DNA of 64,000 nucleotides from Bufo bufo (lineage: Eukaryota; Chordata; Amphibia; Anura; Bufonidae): NCBI RefSeq assembly GCF_905171765.1, contig NC_053393.1, positions 188,569,921-188,633,920 on the forward strand, given 5' to 3'. The position numbers and the translations under genes were made by a program. The notes beneath the pieces are model-generated. The model saw only the letters and a program-made list of their open reading frames with translations, did not search any database and was not told the origin of the DNA. This document shows positions 11,451 to 20,370 of this stretch, in pieces (within the stretch, counting starts at the first letter, position 1; every line of letters starts with the position of its first letter).

Positions 11451-11830
11451 GTATTTGTGGTCTAAATGTGACTGTATTCTATGTACGTTAAATCCAAAAT
11501 GATCAGTATATGAACACACAGTTTATTTAAACCACAGTAAACGAATGGCCGTATTTGTGGCCAAAATGTGACTGTATTCTATGTACGTTAAATTCAAAAT
11601 GAGCAGTATATGAACACACGGTTTATTTTAACCGCAGTAAACGAATGGCCATATTTGTGTACTAAATGTGACTGTAACCTATGCACGTGTAATCAAAGAT
11701 GACCAGTATAGGAACACAGGGTTTATTTAAACCGCAGTAAACGAATGGCCGTATTTGTGGCCTAAATGTGACTGTATTCTATGTACGTTAAATTCAAAAT
11801 GATCAGTATATGAACACATGGTTTATTTGG
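11451..11830. repeat. Four 100-bp tandem repeats in the hAT copy 1 leader
   Basis: Units start with GTATTTGTGGTCTAAATGTG or a close variant at 11451, 11551, 11651 and 11751, a period of exactly 100 bp. They lie upstream of the transposase start, in the same relative place as the 295-bp array of hAT copy 2. Confidence 0.85.
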
Positions 11831-11884
11831 TGTTGCACTTTTAGTGATGTTAGGTAACTAAATTTGTATTTTTTTATTGTTTAT

Positions 11885-12050
11885 TTATTTCTTTTTTTAC
11901 AGTGTTCACCTGAGGGGTTAGATCATAGGATATTTTTATAGAGACAGTTGATATGTACAAAATATGTCTGTTTGTCTATTTTTTACCTTTTTTTTATTTT
12001 TTATTTAAAGTCTTTATACACATTAACGATTTAAATCTCAGTACGTTAGT
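11885..12050. repeat. Diverged direct repeat, copy flanking the hAT 5' side
   Basis: Similar to 5560-5700 around GTGTTCACCTGAGGGGTTAG and GGATATTTTTATAGAG. Confidence 0.5.
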
Positions 12051-12156
12051 TAGTGATATTTATGATGATTATATAGTTTATTAGTTAGTGATATTTCAGT
12101 ACAGTATAATTTTATTTTGTTTGTTAGTTAGTGATAGTTCTATAGTTCTCATTCAC

Positions 12157-12296
12157 TTCTCCCACATCTGGTGGGGGTGGCTCAATAGGCTGGGAGGGTC
12201 TGGCCTCCTCCTCCTCTTCCTCCTCTTCCTCCTCAACCTCCACAACCTCCACAGCCTCTGCCGATCGCCTTCTCCAAATGGAGGGAATAGGAACTT
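12157..12296 (-). CDS. Middle exon of the Myb/SANT-like gene: acidic and proline-rich linker
   Basis: After the acceptor ATCACAG the frame reads EVPIPSIWRRRSAEAVEVVE, then a run of glutamates, then RPSQPIEPPPPDVGE. One base left from exon 2 plus the AA here gives a Glu codon, so the phase fits. The donor is uncertain: GAA followed by GTGAAT is the best candidate and leaves phase 0. Low-complexity coding alone would be weak evidence; the matching acceptor and its place between the SANT and C-terminal exons support it. Confidence 0.5.
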
Positions 12297-12309
12297 CTGT
12301 GATCACAGA

Positions 12310-12770
12310 ATGTTCTGATTTTAGATAAACAACTCAGAAATCTTAACAACATTAGATATAAAGAAATTCCAATATGGAGGGATCTATATATAATTGCAGT
12401 GGCTGCCAGCTTTATGACTCATAACTCAATAAAAAATGAACAGCATGCAAAAAGACATCCCCTCCACAGTGTCTTGATGAAACAATAGGGCGAGAGGAGA
12501 CCCATGTGATGGGATTATCTCCTGAGTCTATCATAGGATGATCTACTTCTCTACACCAGAGTCGGCTACTTCTTAATCCCATCACTAACACAATAGAACA
12601 AAGGGACAAATAAACTAACTCAACCAAAAAATTATGGTTTATAGTTCCCTCTAACCCAAATAGGTCAGAGTGGGGGTCTCCATAGTCCTGAGTCCATAGC
12701 CTGTAGGAAGAAGGCTAGCCCTCAGGCTTCTACTGCAGACACAGTTATGGCTCAGTCCGTGACTTGTCTG
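12310..12770. other. Intronic interval without recognisable feature
   Basis: No open frame with family motifs and no clear repeat were seen between exon 3 and the Tc1 fragment. Confidence 0.4.
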
Positions 12771-12773
12771 TCA

Positions 12774-13188
12774 CAAACCCAACACATCACATAACCTAAA
12801 GAACACCATCCCCACAAGGAAACATGGTGGTGGCAGCATCATGCTGTGGGGATGTTTTTCAGCAGCCTGGACTGGGAAACTGGTCAGAGTTGAGGAAAAG
12901 ATGGATGGGGCTAAATACAGGGATATTCTTGAGCAAAAGCTGTACCGCTCTGTGCATGATTTGAGGCTAGGACGGAGGTTCACCTTCCAGCAGGACAATG
13001 ACCCCAAACACACTGATAAAGCAACACTTGAGTGGTTTAAGGGGAAATATGTAAATGTGTTGGAATGGCCTAGTCACAGCCCAGATCTCAATCCAATAGA
13101 AAATCTGTGGTCAGACTTAAGGATTGCTGTTCACAAGCACAAACCATCCAATTTGAAGGAGCTGAATCAGTTTTGCAAGGAGGAATAG
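12774..13188 (+). pseudogene. Tc1-like transposase, C-terminal fragment
   Basis: The segment from NPTHH through GSIMLWGCFS-type sequence (MLWGCFSAAWTGKLVRVEEK) gives FQQDNDPKHTDKATLEWF, which carries the second catalytic Asp, and SPDLNPIENLWSDLR, which carries the third catalytic residue (Glu), with the 34-residue spacing of DD34E enzymes. The helix-turn-helix domains and first Asp are absent. The end reads KELNQFCKEE then TAG; the normal family C-terminus continues in other frames to about 13290. Confidence 0.85.
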
Positions 13189-13486
13189 GCAAAAATCCCA
13201 GTGGTAAGATGTGGCAAGCTCATAGAGACTTATCCAAAGTGACTTGGAGCTGTGATTGCTGCAAAAGGTGGCTCTACAAAGTATTGACTTTAGGGGGGGA
13301 ATAGTTATGCACATTGACCTTTTCTTTTATTTTGTTCTATTTGTTGTATGCTTTACAATTAACCAATTTAAAAAAAAGTCTAAGTTGTGGGCATGTTCTA
13401 CAAATTAAATCCATGTTAATTCCAGGGGGTGAGGCAACAAAAAAAAGAACGAAGTCAAGGGGGGTGAATACTTTTGCTTAGCACTG
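12774..13486 (+). mobile_element. 5'-truncated Tc1/mariner element
   Basis: The element keeps the C-terminal half of the transposase and a 3' terminal repeat ending GCTTAGCACTG followed by TA at 13487-13488. The N-terminal half and 5' terminus are missing. It sits in intron 2 of the Myb-like gene in the opposite orientation. Confidence 0.85.
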
Positions 13487-13537
13487 TATACATTACAGAG
13501 TGTTGGAAAAACATACAAAAGTTATTTACGCATCTAC

Positions 13538-13730
13538 CTGGAAATCTTTCGTCCCGGATTCTTTTTATAAACCGGGGGTGTCTTCGTTTCATGTCTGACC
13601 ATTTTTTAATGATGGCCAGACGTCGGTGTTTTACACCCATTTGGCGCCAGATCTCAAATGCCAGCTCCCGTACAATCCGTTGCTTTTCGGCATGGGACCG
13701 GGTGCGGTCATATCCCCGCCCCAACATCCG
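13538..13730 (-). CDS. Exon 2 of the Myb/SANT-like gene: core of the DNA-binding domain
   Basis: The frame reads RTRSHAEKQRIVRELAFEIW and later HRRLAIIKKWSDMKRRHPRF with IKRIRDERFP. The KKW-D-KRR pattern is the third-helix signature of Myb/SANT-like proteins associated with Harbinger elements. Both borders are clean: TTATCTTGCAG before it and GTAGATG after it. The 193-nt length plus the 57-nt exon 1 leaves phase 1. No stop or frameshift is present, which contrasts with the surrounding transposon genes. Confidence 0.7.
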
Positions 13731-13818
13731 CTGCAAGATAAAAATGCAAACATATAATCCCAATTTTTAACAATAATAGTATTGAAAATACTGCTTTGAA
13801 GTGGAAATATTCGATTTA

Positions 13819-14114
13819 GGCCACCTGCACACGGGCATGTTTTTTCACAACTACGGACCGTACAAACCCGGCCTGCCGTCCTGCAGAGTGGACAAGCACA
13901 CGGCGTCATTGGTTGCTATGACGACGTGCGCTTCCGGCCACCACCGCTGTACTGTGATACACTTGTATGATCTATACAAGTGTATCACTGTACAGCGGTG
14001 GCGGCATAGCGAGTTAGCAACCAATGACACCGTGTGCGCGTCCACTCTGCAGGACATCAGCCTGGGTTTTTACGGTCCATAGTTGTCAAAAAACACGCGC
14101 GTGTGCATGCGGCC
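13819..14114. mobile_element. Foldback MITE with TTA target duplication (PIF/Harbinger type)
   Basis: The two arms GGCCACCTGCACACG...TTTTTTCACAACTA and TAGTTGTCAAAAAAC...GTGCATGCGGCC are inverted copies that meet at an ACACTTGTATGATC/GATCTATACAAGTGT-type centre near 13975. TTA flanks both ends (13816-13818 and 14115-14117). Long-hairpin form plus a TTA duplication fits a PIF/Harbinger MITE. Confidence 0.75.
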
Positions 14115-14117
14115 TTA

Positions 14118-14596
14118 CTGTTATGGTTAGAAGATGGGATTGTATTACGACTGTATGTGGGTGGGGTCTGAGCTATCAGATATTGTCCAGCTAAGCAGAG
14201 ATGTACCTGTCTAGTGAAGTGACGGTACGGTATGGGGTGTACAGCTGGTTCGCCTACCCGGGATGCACCCTGGGTAACTCTAAAGGAACCAGCAAATACT
14301 GGTGGTCTGACAAAGAGAGCTTCTCCTGAGTCCTGACCAACAGGATACAAAGTATAATCTATAGACTCTGTGTGTGTGTGATCGGTATATAGTGTGTGTG
14401 TGTGTGTGGTGTATAGTGTGTGTGTATTCGGTATATAGTGTGTGTGTGTGTGTGCGGAATATAGTGTGCGGCATGACAAGGGATGTGCAATGTGCATGTG
14501 AAATATATTTCTATGCTTTCCATACAAATATGCTACTAACATAGTGGGTGTGATGTCACAGGAATACTTAGTGCAAAAATCAATAATATCTAGTGA
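14118..14596. repeat. Non-coding interval with a (TG)n microsatellite
   Basis: TGTGTGTG runs separated by GTATATAG occupy about 14370-14462. The Thr/His-rich reverse frames here come from the repeat. The rest shows no recognisable feature up to the LTR array target site. Confidence 0.7.
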
Positions 14597-14601
14597 GACC
14601 T
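14597..14601. repeat. Left target-site duplication of the LTR array (GACCT)
   Basis: GACCT lies immediately before LTR1 and again immediately after LTR4 (30036-30040). A single 5-bp duplication around four LTRs means one integration event followed by LTR-LTR recombination in place. Confidence 0.85.
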
Positions 14602-14632
14602 TGTAAAGGGGGAATATTAATCACCAATATTT

Positions 14633-14710
14633 ATGCAAATATCGATAATTAATATTCATAAATGGGAGGAGCCACCTAGTGATAACTCCGCCCGCTTATG
14701 CCTTTATATA
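14633..14710 (-). promoter_or_regulatory. Candidate LTR core promoter: TATA box and octamer
   Basis: On the minus strand TATATAAAGG (14710-14701) lies about 100 nt before the LTR 3' end, with the octamer ATTTGCAT downstream at 14640-14633. The same sequence is present in LTR2-4. The short distance implies a very short R-U5. Confidence 0.4.
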
Positions 14711-15274
14711 ATAATAACAATACCTTCGCTATGCTCTACACTGATCACTTATGCTAACTGCATGCGCCTTACTAACTCGCTACCGCTAACAAGTACACGC
14801 TACACAAAAGGGTACAAATATAACAGTATTTATTACACCAAGCAATACACTAACAATACACTACGCACGCAGTACACTACAATACACTACGCACGCAGTG
14901 CACTACAATACAGCACTAAATATACAATCCTAAACTACACTACCCATTCCCAATTCCACCCATCAACTAACTATACAATTCACACATTCAAGTATATGAA
15001 CCCACCCCACCTGACTATTCACTGTCCCTACGGGGTATGACGAAGGGTTAAAAGGATTTGTTTGCAGAGCAGAAGCATGCTCTACAGGACCAGGGTAACC
15101 ACTAGGGGTTAATCAGGGTTAGGGTTCCAGGGGTCAGTAGGGGATCAGGGGATATAGGGTTAACCAGGGATCAGGGTAATAAAGGGTTAATCAGGGGAGG
15201 TGGTGTGGATAGGGGTGGATCAGGGGTTATTCAGGGTACAGGGGTCTATGGGGGGGTGAACCAGGGGAGAGTAG

Positions 15275-15405
15275 GCACACAGGGACCAGGGGAGACCAGG
15301 GGTGACCAGGGGAGACCAGGGGAGACCAGGGGTGACCAGGGGAGACCAGGGGAGACCAGGGGTAACCAGGGGAGACCAGGGGTAACCAGGGGAGACCAGG
15401 GGTAA
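15275..15405. repeat. G-rich 10-bp minisatellite in LTR 1
   Basis: Repeated CCAGGGGAGA and CCAGGGGTGA units, with counterparts near 21025-21150, 24850-24985 and 28725-28860 that differ in unit number and order. Collagen-like frames (GDQGRPGETRG) come from it. Runs of GGGG every 10 bp could form G-quadruplexes. Confidence 0.85.
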
Positions 15406-15789
15406 CAGGGTTAGGATAAAGGGGGTGATACTTAAGGTTTTGTTGCTCGTTCGTCCAGGGGGGAGGTCCGGTCGGGCGCTCTGCTCTGAGCGCAGGAAAG
15501 GCTGCAGGGGTCGGGTCCGGTGGAGCGCAGGATGCGCTGCCCTTTCAGGGGGTGGGGGCCCCGATCCTAACTGCGGCCATGAGCGCCGATTGCGCTCTCC
15601 TAGATGAAGGGGGGGTCAGGTCAGCTGCCACGTGGGAGGCCCTGACTCCCGGAGCGCAGGACGCGCTCCTCTTCCAGGTGGGGGCCAGATGAAGACTCTT
15701 CGAGTGCCGGGGCCGCTGGGTATTTATCCCCCGGCGGCCCGCACTCCCGCGCCACCAGGGGGCGCGCGCGCGCCCCCATCATCCACGTG

Positions 15790-16563
15790 GGCCGGCGCAG
15801 TGATATGACGTCACTGCGCCGGCCAGCTCATCGGGGACGCGCTGCAGACAGGCGGGAGAAGCCTTTGATCTCCCGCCTGCTGCACCTCGCATTCCGGACA
15901 GTGCGATAGTAATCGCACTGTCGGAATGCACATAATAGAAGGAGGAGAGGCTTCTCCCCTTCTTCTATCATGTGTAATTATCTCCAGCAGCGCTGAGGAT
16001 AATTACAACAAAGGGCTCAGATTCTGTTGAATCTGAGCTCTTTGTATCCATCAGGATGACCAGACCCTTGTCCGGTCATTCTGATGCAATTAGCCAGATT
16101 GCATCGGTGCGAATGCTTGGGGCACATTCACACCGATGCACCTGGTTTCAGTTGTAGGAGGGGGGGGGGGATATATATAATATACATGTGTATTGATGCT
16201 TGGGGCACATCCATACACATGTATACATTAATCATATCTAAGGGGGATTATATAAGGGGGTATATAAGGTGGCACAAATAAGAGGGCACAAGCCCCTACA
16301 CTATAAGGGGGCACAAGCCCCTACACTATAAGGGGGCACAAGCCCCTACACTATAAGGGGGCACAAGCCCCTACACTATAAGGGGGCACATATTTCCCAC
16401 AGGGGCCACCATGAGCCCCTGCGGATCACCATGGGCAGACGTGCGCAGATGCTGGGCAAATCTGCGCACATCGTCCCATGATGCTATGTCTAATGTATGC
16501 ACATATATATACCATACATGCCCGCACGTGTTTGCAGGCATGCATGGATATATATGCATACAT
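15790..16563. repeat. Chain of consecutive stem-loops in LTR 1 U3
   Basis: Hairpins follow one another with few bases between: 15790-15824 (GGCCGGCGCAGTGA stem), 15849-15879, 15889-15929, 15935-15968, 15973-16007, 16010-16044, 16049-16086, 16085-16103, 16100-16140, 16181-16225, then the 24-bp repeats (each an AGGGG...CCCCT mini-hairpin), 16401-16420, 16430-16480 and 16493-16563. The same chain is in the other three LTRs. Confidence 0.8.
16270..16384. repeat. 24-bp VNTR in LTR 1 (four units)
   Basis: Unit AGGGGGCACAAGCCCCTACA plus CTAT. Copy numbers differ among LTRs: four in LTR1, three in LTR2 (22035-22112), five in LTR3 (25862-25997) and four in LTR4 (29735-29840). Confidence 0.85.
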
Positions 16564-16581
16564 CTCAACCGTTCCTCAACA

Positions 16582-19500
16582 ATCCCCCTGTTGTCGGAAG
16601 TTCAGGAAGTTCAGGAAGAACTGTAGTGCACACTGATCTTTAGGTACTTAGACATCCCCAATCCGGCTTCCTCCGACCTGCCCTTCACTGTAACCTCCTC
16701 CTCCGTCCACAGGATACACCACACACCCACAGTCTCTCGGTTATTCTGCCGATCTTCAGGTATCTTCGCCCCCCCCAATTCTGGAGTGGGTTCACCCTTA
16801 CAGTCTTTAACTGGCCTTTCTATAACAGTCTCTTGGTGTCGGCCACCCCCACTTTGGAGTGACCACACCCCCACAGTCTCTCAGTAATTCTGCAGATCTT
16901 CAGGTATCTTCGCCCCCCCCCAATTCTGGAGCGGGTTCACCCTTACAGTCTTTGTCCCAACTTTCTTCTATCCAACGTCTGTTTCCATCTTGATGGGTGC
17001 GGTTCTCCCGTGGACAGATTAATAGGTCTTTACAAGGCAGGTCAGACTCTCAAGCGGCGATGTCACAGTACCTAAATTCTACTGCGGAGAACACCTCCGC
17101 CACACTACACCTCCAGCCCTTCCCTTAAGAACCTCACCGTTCCAGGGTTCAAGGTGGCAAATGAATGATGTCTGTCCCTATCGTGACCTAACCTTATCCC
17201 CATTCACACAAAATACAGGTCCCTCCCAACACCACCAAATGCCATTAAATGTGTGTACCCATAGAGACTAATGCAACCTGGCATATCTCTACACCTCCAA
17301 AGACACAGGTAGGTCGCAGACCCCTGTGTCAATGGGAAACTACTATAGGATGCAAATGTGTACAGCCAAATAATAACTCACCGCAATGCGTTGGGCGAGT
17401 TTCCCTGGGTATAGGCTGTCACACATTTGTACCTAGAGTGTCTATGGGTACACAATCAACCAACAAACAAAATCAATAAATGTACAATACAATGTGCTTT
17501 GGGGTTTAAGGGTAGTACAAGTTATACGTCCCGAACCCTCATAGGAAACAAAGTGTGTCCATACAATATTTGGCTACAGGAACAATGTTTGAGTTATGTC
17601 CTGAGCCTCCTCCTCCGGATAGTTCTGTAAAGTTCTGTCTGGTTCTGGTGTATTTGGTCAGTAAGTCCCTTCACCCTCCGATATGACCAGAACCAGAAGA
17701 AGTTTCACTGGGTGAAACAATTGAATAAGTTCTTCCACCCGAACATCTCCCAAGTCTTCCTCCAGAGCCTTAATAATGCTCCCGCTGGATTGTGGCACAG
17801 TCTTCATTGCTATAACACCTCTAGGTAGAGGTCGCTTCGTTGCCAAAATCCAGTGGGATCCTCTGGAGCTTCACAACAGTGTCAGGGGGAATAGCTGGCC
17901 TCTTCTGTGGCATCTCCTAGGTTTTTCTTCCGCTCCATATAAAATCACACCTATGGCAGAAGAAAACACCAGGCGCTCCCGGGGGAATTTCTCCCCTAAC
18001 AGTGCGATTAAATGTATAAATTCCTAGCACCAATACCTTTGACCCATGGGTAGAGAAAGGTATTGGGCTGCCCTTTATCTCACAGGACCCCTCGTTATCC
18101 CAACACTGGTGTCTGAACACCCTACCTTCAGAGGATCGCCTCTGCAACACATCCCTCTGCACCAACAGATAAGGATGGCCACCCTTCTAGGTTAGGATAA
18201 CTGGAGTTCTGTGGACAAAGCACCATCTTGTTATTGATGGCACCACATCCCCGTCCACTCGTGTGTACCCAGGCTGATTTCCCCCTGTGATCCCGCCTTG
18301 TGGAGGCCCGCAGAACCAATGGCATAGTCATGCCCTGGCTCCCCAGGACCCCACAACACAAAAACACAGTCCACACTCTGCTGCCAAACACTCTGCGTCC
18401 AATCCCTATAAAACCTGGAGCACAACAGTGCCATCTGTATCGATCTGAGACCCTGGTTGCCCAGAATAATATCACATCATCCTTTGTGTGCTGCATGGAG
18501 AAGGTCCTTATGCCTTCTCCAAACCAGCAGGATTTCCCGTGTGATATTATCTGCTCGCAAACCTATACGTTCTCGATCCACAGTATAACACTGTTCCACT
18601 CCAAGGGGACACAGAATGAAACAAAGACAGCAGAGGGGACTTACAACACTACATAAATCAGCATGGTAGAACACATCCGTAGACAAGGACTACCACCATC
18701 AACATCAAGAAGAAGGTACAAACAGATAACAAAAACACACAACATGGACATACACAGGGAACAAACGGTGTAACAAATAGTACAGGGGTGTCAAATGTTG
18801 CCTAGCCTAGCTTGGCCACTCTGACCCCTCAGCAGCTGGTGATGCTGCCGAGAGGTAACCCCGTTATGGCCAGGCTGACTAGACCCCACTGCGCAATTTG
18901 TTACCTGGCTGATACTGTTGGACACATTGCAATTACTTGCACAAGGGCAATTCCTTGCAATGTGTCCTTTGTTCCCACACCTGAAACACGTGACTTGGTT
19001 TCCTGTCCTGTGTGTTTTGCAGTGTCTCGCTATGTGACCTAGGCCACCACATGCAAAACATCTGTAGTTTGCTCTGCATGGCCCAGGTCCATCTACACTG
19101 CAGTCGTGCTCCCTTCTCCTGAATTGTACCATCCTCAGGGACGCACTCTTCAACACAGTTCTTTTTCCCAAAGTCAGGGAAAAATCTCTGTTAGTCTGGA
19201 CCGGCTTGACCTGATGATCAGACCGGTCACAGACTACTCTCCCCCCTTGTGGCCCTGCACAGGGCAACATTTTGGGAGATTCTGACCTTGGCTTTACGGA
19301 AAAAGAAAGTGACGGCACCAACTTGGTGATAACCTGTTGCATGCCAGACATTAGCTGGGACCTTACAGCAACCTGAGCCTTCAATTTGGCTACCGTCACG
19401 TCAGTAGAGGCAGTCCGCTCCTTGAAGGCCTTGACCTCAGTATAAGACTGAGTCAACTTAGCCTCAATTTCCTCCTTCTGCCTCTGCAGCTCTACTAACT

Positions 19501-20370
19501 GTGACTCTATCTTGGCCACCTGAGCATCTCGGTCAACAGTAGACTGCACATTCTCTGCCAGCTGTGCCTGCAATGCCGAAACCTGGTCCGAATCACTAGC
19601 ACAGCACTGGCAGTGAATGGCCGGAGGAATTGTCTCCGTTGACTGAGACACCAGCGCCACTTCCTTTGGCTTACAGATGCTAGCCTCAAACGTATGAACG
19701 AGTTTGGCTAGCATCCGAAGCCGTTTGGTGGCCTTGTTCAAAACCGTCCGTTTGTTCACACAGAGCTTGTCATAACTACAAGCCTGTGCCAACAAATCAG
19801 ACCACAGCATTTCTGCTGACTTGTATGTAGTGGGGAGGATGGGGTTAAATGTGCTGTGTTTGGCTAAGTGTTGCAGTGTGGGGAAGTCCATACTCACCGT
19901 TTGATGAGCGTCCATTTTCTCCTTGGGGCCGTACCTCTTCGTCCTTGCAGCTGCTTGGAAGAAGTCCATTTTCCCGGATCGCTTCTTCCCCAGCCGGACT
20001 TGTACGCCGCTCCCACGAAGATGGATCTCCTTCAGTGACGTGTGCTCTTCTCCCTTGCAATCACTTGAGCGATGCTTGTTGGTGCTGTACTTTTCCGTGT
20101 CTTCTTCTCTTACCCCAGCGACGGTGACCGTGTAAAGCAAATACAAAAATATTAGTACACAGAACAATTATAGATTCTCTGCAAAAGATTTTGTTTTATT
20201 TCTGGTACTCTAAGGGAAGTATTGCTTCTCCTGTACGAATTATCGGGTCCTAGACGCTCAGGCACTCCGCTGACCGCGTCTCTCCTGCCCGCTAATTCAC
20301 AGTACTAGCGACCTTCAGCCTTAAGACCAAAAATAAGCGCAAAATCCACGCAGTGGGCCTGGCTCGCCAA
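16582..20370 (-). mobile_element. Internal region 1 of the array (most complete, 3789 bp)
   Basis: On the minus strand it runs from the primer-binding candidate at 20370 through the gag-like ORF (20167-18791) to about 2.2 kb that I could not assign. Short open frames there (for example 18477-18686, 18128-18496, 17658-17846) have no pol or env motif that I recognise. Close to the 3' LTR is a ~115-bp tandem repeat encoding ELGGAKIPEDRQN-like text (16620-16930). Relative to units 2 and 3 it lacks about 64 bp next to the polypurine tract. Confidence 0.75.
18791..20167 (-). CDS. Gag-like protein with two CCHC zinc knuckles, 458 aa
   Basis: The open frame starts MFCVLIFLYLLYTVTVAG, a hydrophobic stretch that could be a signal-like segment or simply in-frame leader; a later Met (MDFFQAAARTKRYGPKEK) is an equally good start. 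The middle (about residues 200-290) is a predicted coiled coil (SALQAQLAENVQ, VAKIESQLVELQRQKEEIE). Near the C-terminus are two retroviral-type knuckles, CFACGGLGHIARHC and CFRCGNKGHIARNC. This is the arrangement of a nucleocapsid-bearing gag that packages element RNA in a cytoplasmic particle. No protease or RT follows. The frame is uninterrupted, unlike the other retroelement genes in the window. A GTGAGT motif after residue ~90 (near 19894) could be a splice donor. Confidence 0.7.
   Translation of the reverse strand: MFCVLIFLYLLYTVTVAGVREEDTEKYSTNKHRSSDCKGEEHTSLKEIHLRGSGVQVRLGKKRSGKMDFFQAAARTKRYGPKEKMDAHQTVSMDFPTLQHLAKHSTFNPILPTTYKSAEMLWSDLLAQACSYDKLCVNKRTVLNKATKRLRMLAKLVHTFEASICKPKEVALVSQSTETIPPAIHCQCCASDSDQVSALQAQLAENVQSTVDRDAQVAKIESQLVELQRQKEEIEAKLTQSYTEVKAFKERTASTDVTVAKLKAQVAVRSQLMSGMQQVITKLVPSLSFSVKPRSESPKMLPCAGPQGGRVVCDRSDHQVKPVQTNRDFSLTLGKRTVLKSASLRMVQFRRREHDCSVDGPGPCRANYRCFACGGLGHIARHCKTHRTGNQVTCFRCGNKGHIARNCPCASNCNVSNSISQVTNCAVGSSQPGHNGVTSRQHHQLLRGQSGQARLGNI

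Larger units (their letters stand above)
5749..11840 (-). mobile_element. hAT transposon copy 1 (BED-finger family), decayed and internally rearranged
   Basis: The 3' end near 5749 has the GTTCGGGTTCGG-rich terminus typical of amphibian hAT elements, followed inward by direct and inverted GTTCGG motifs. A duplicated transposase C-terminal region lies at 5880-6660, a ~91-bp minisatellite at 6660-7495, the main transposase pseudogene at 7935-11347, and a leader with four 100-bp repeats at 11451-11830. The 5' terminus could not be found. It is the same family as the element starting at 58643 (the N-terminal ~330 residues align throughout). Confidence 0.75.
14602..16581 (-). repeat. LTR 1 of the array (1980 bp)
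   Basis: Ends TG...CA. On the sense (minus) strand U3 begins at 16581. Contents along the plus strand: an ATGCAAAT octamer (14633-14640), a TATATAAAGG box on the minus strand (14701-14710), a G-rich 10-bp minisatellite (about 15275-15405), an E-box CACGTG (15629), a CRE TGACGTCA (15806-15813), a chain of stem-loops (15790-16563) and four 24-bp repeats (about 16270-16384). Plus-strand frames such as MQISIINIHKWEEPPSDN are conserved among LTRs only because the DNA is. Confidence 0.85.

Noticed and set aside
14280..14542. Thr/His-rich repeat protein on the minus strand
   Set aside because: Translation of a (TG)n microsatellite.
14633..15040. 135-aa plus-strand frame repeated in the LTRs
   Set aside because: Lies in LTR sequence opposite to the element's sense strand, Thr/Tyr-rich from simple repeats, and shortened in LTR2.
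15095..15190. Telomere-like GGGTTAGGGTT text
   Set aside because: Only scattered TTAGGG-like words inside the LTR, no array.
15205..15405. Collagen-like GDQGRPGETRG frame
   Set aside because: Translation of the G-rich minisatellite in the LTR; changes length between LTR copies.
16265..16384. Possible CRISPR-like array of 24-bp units
   Set aside because: Units are contiguous without spacers, in an LTR of a eukaryotic element; it is a VNTR.
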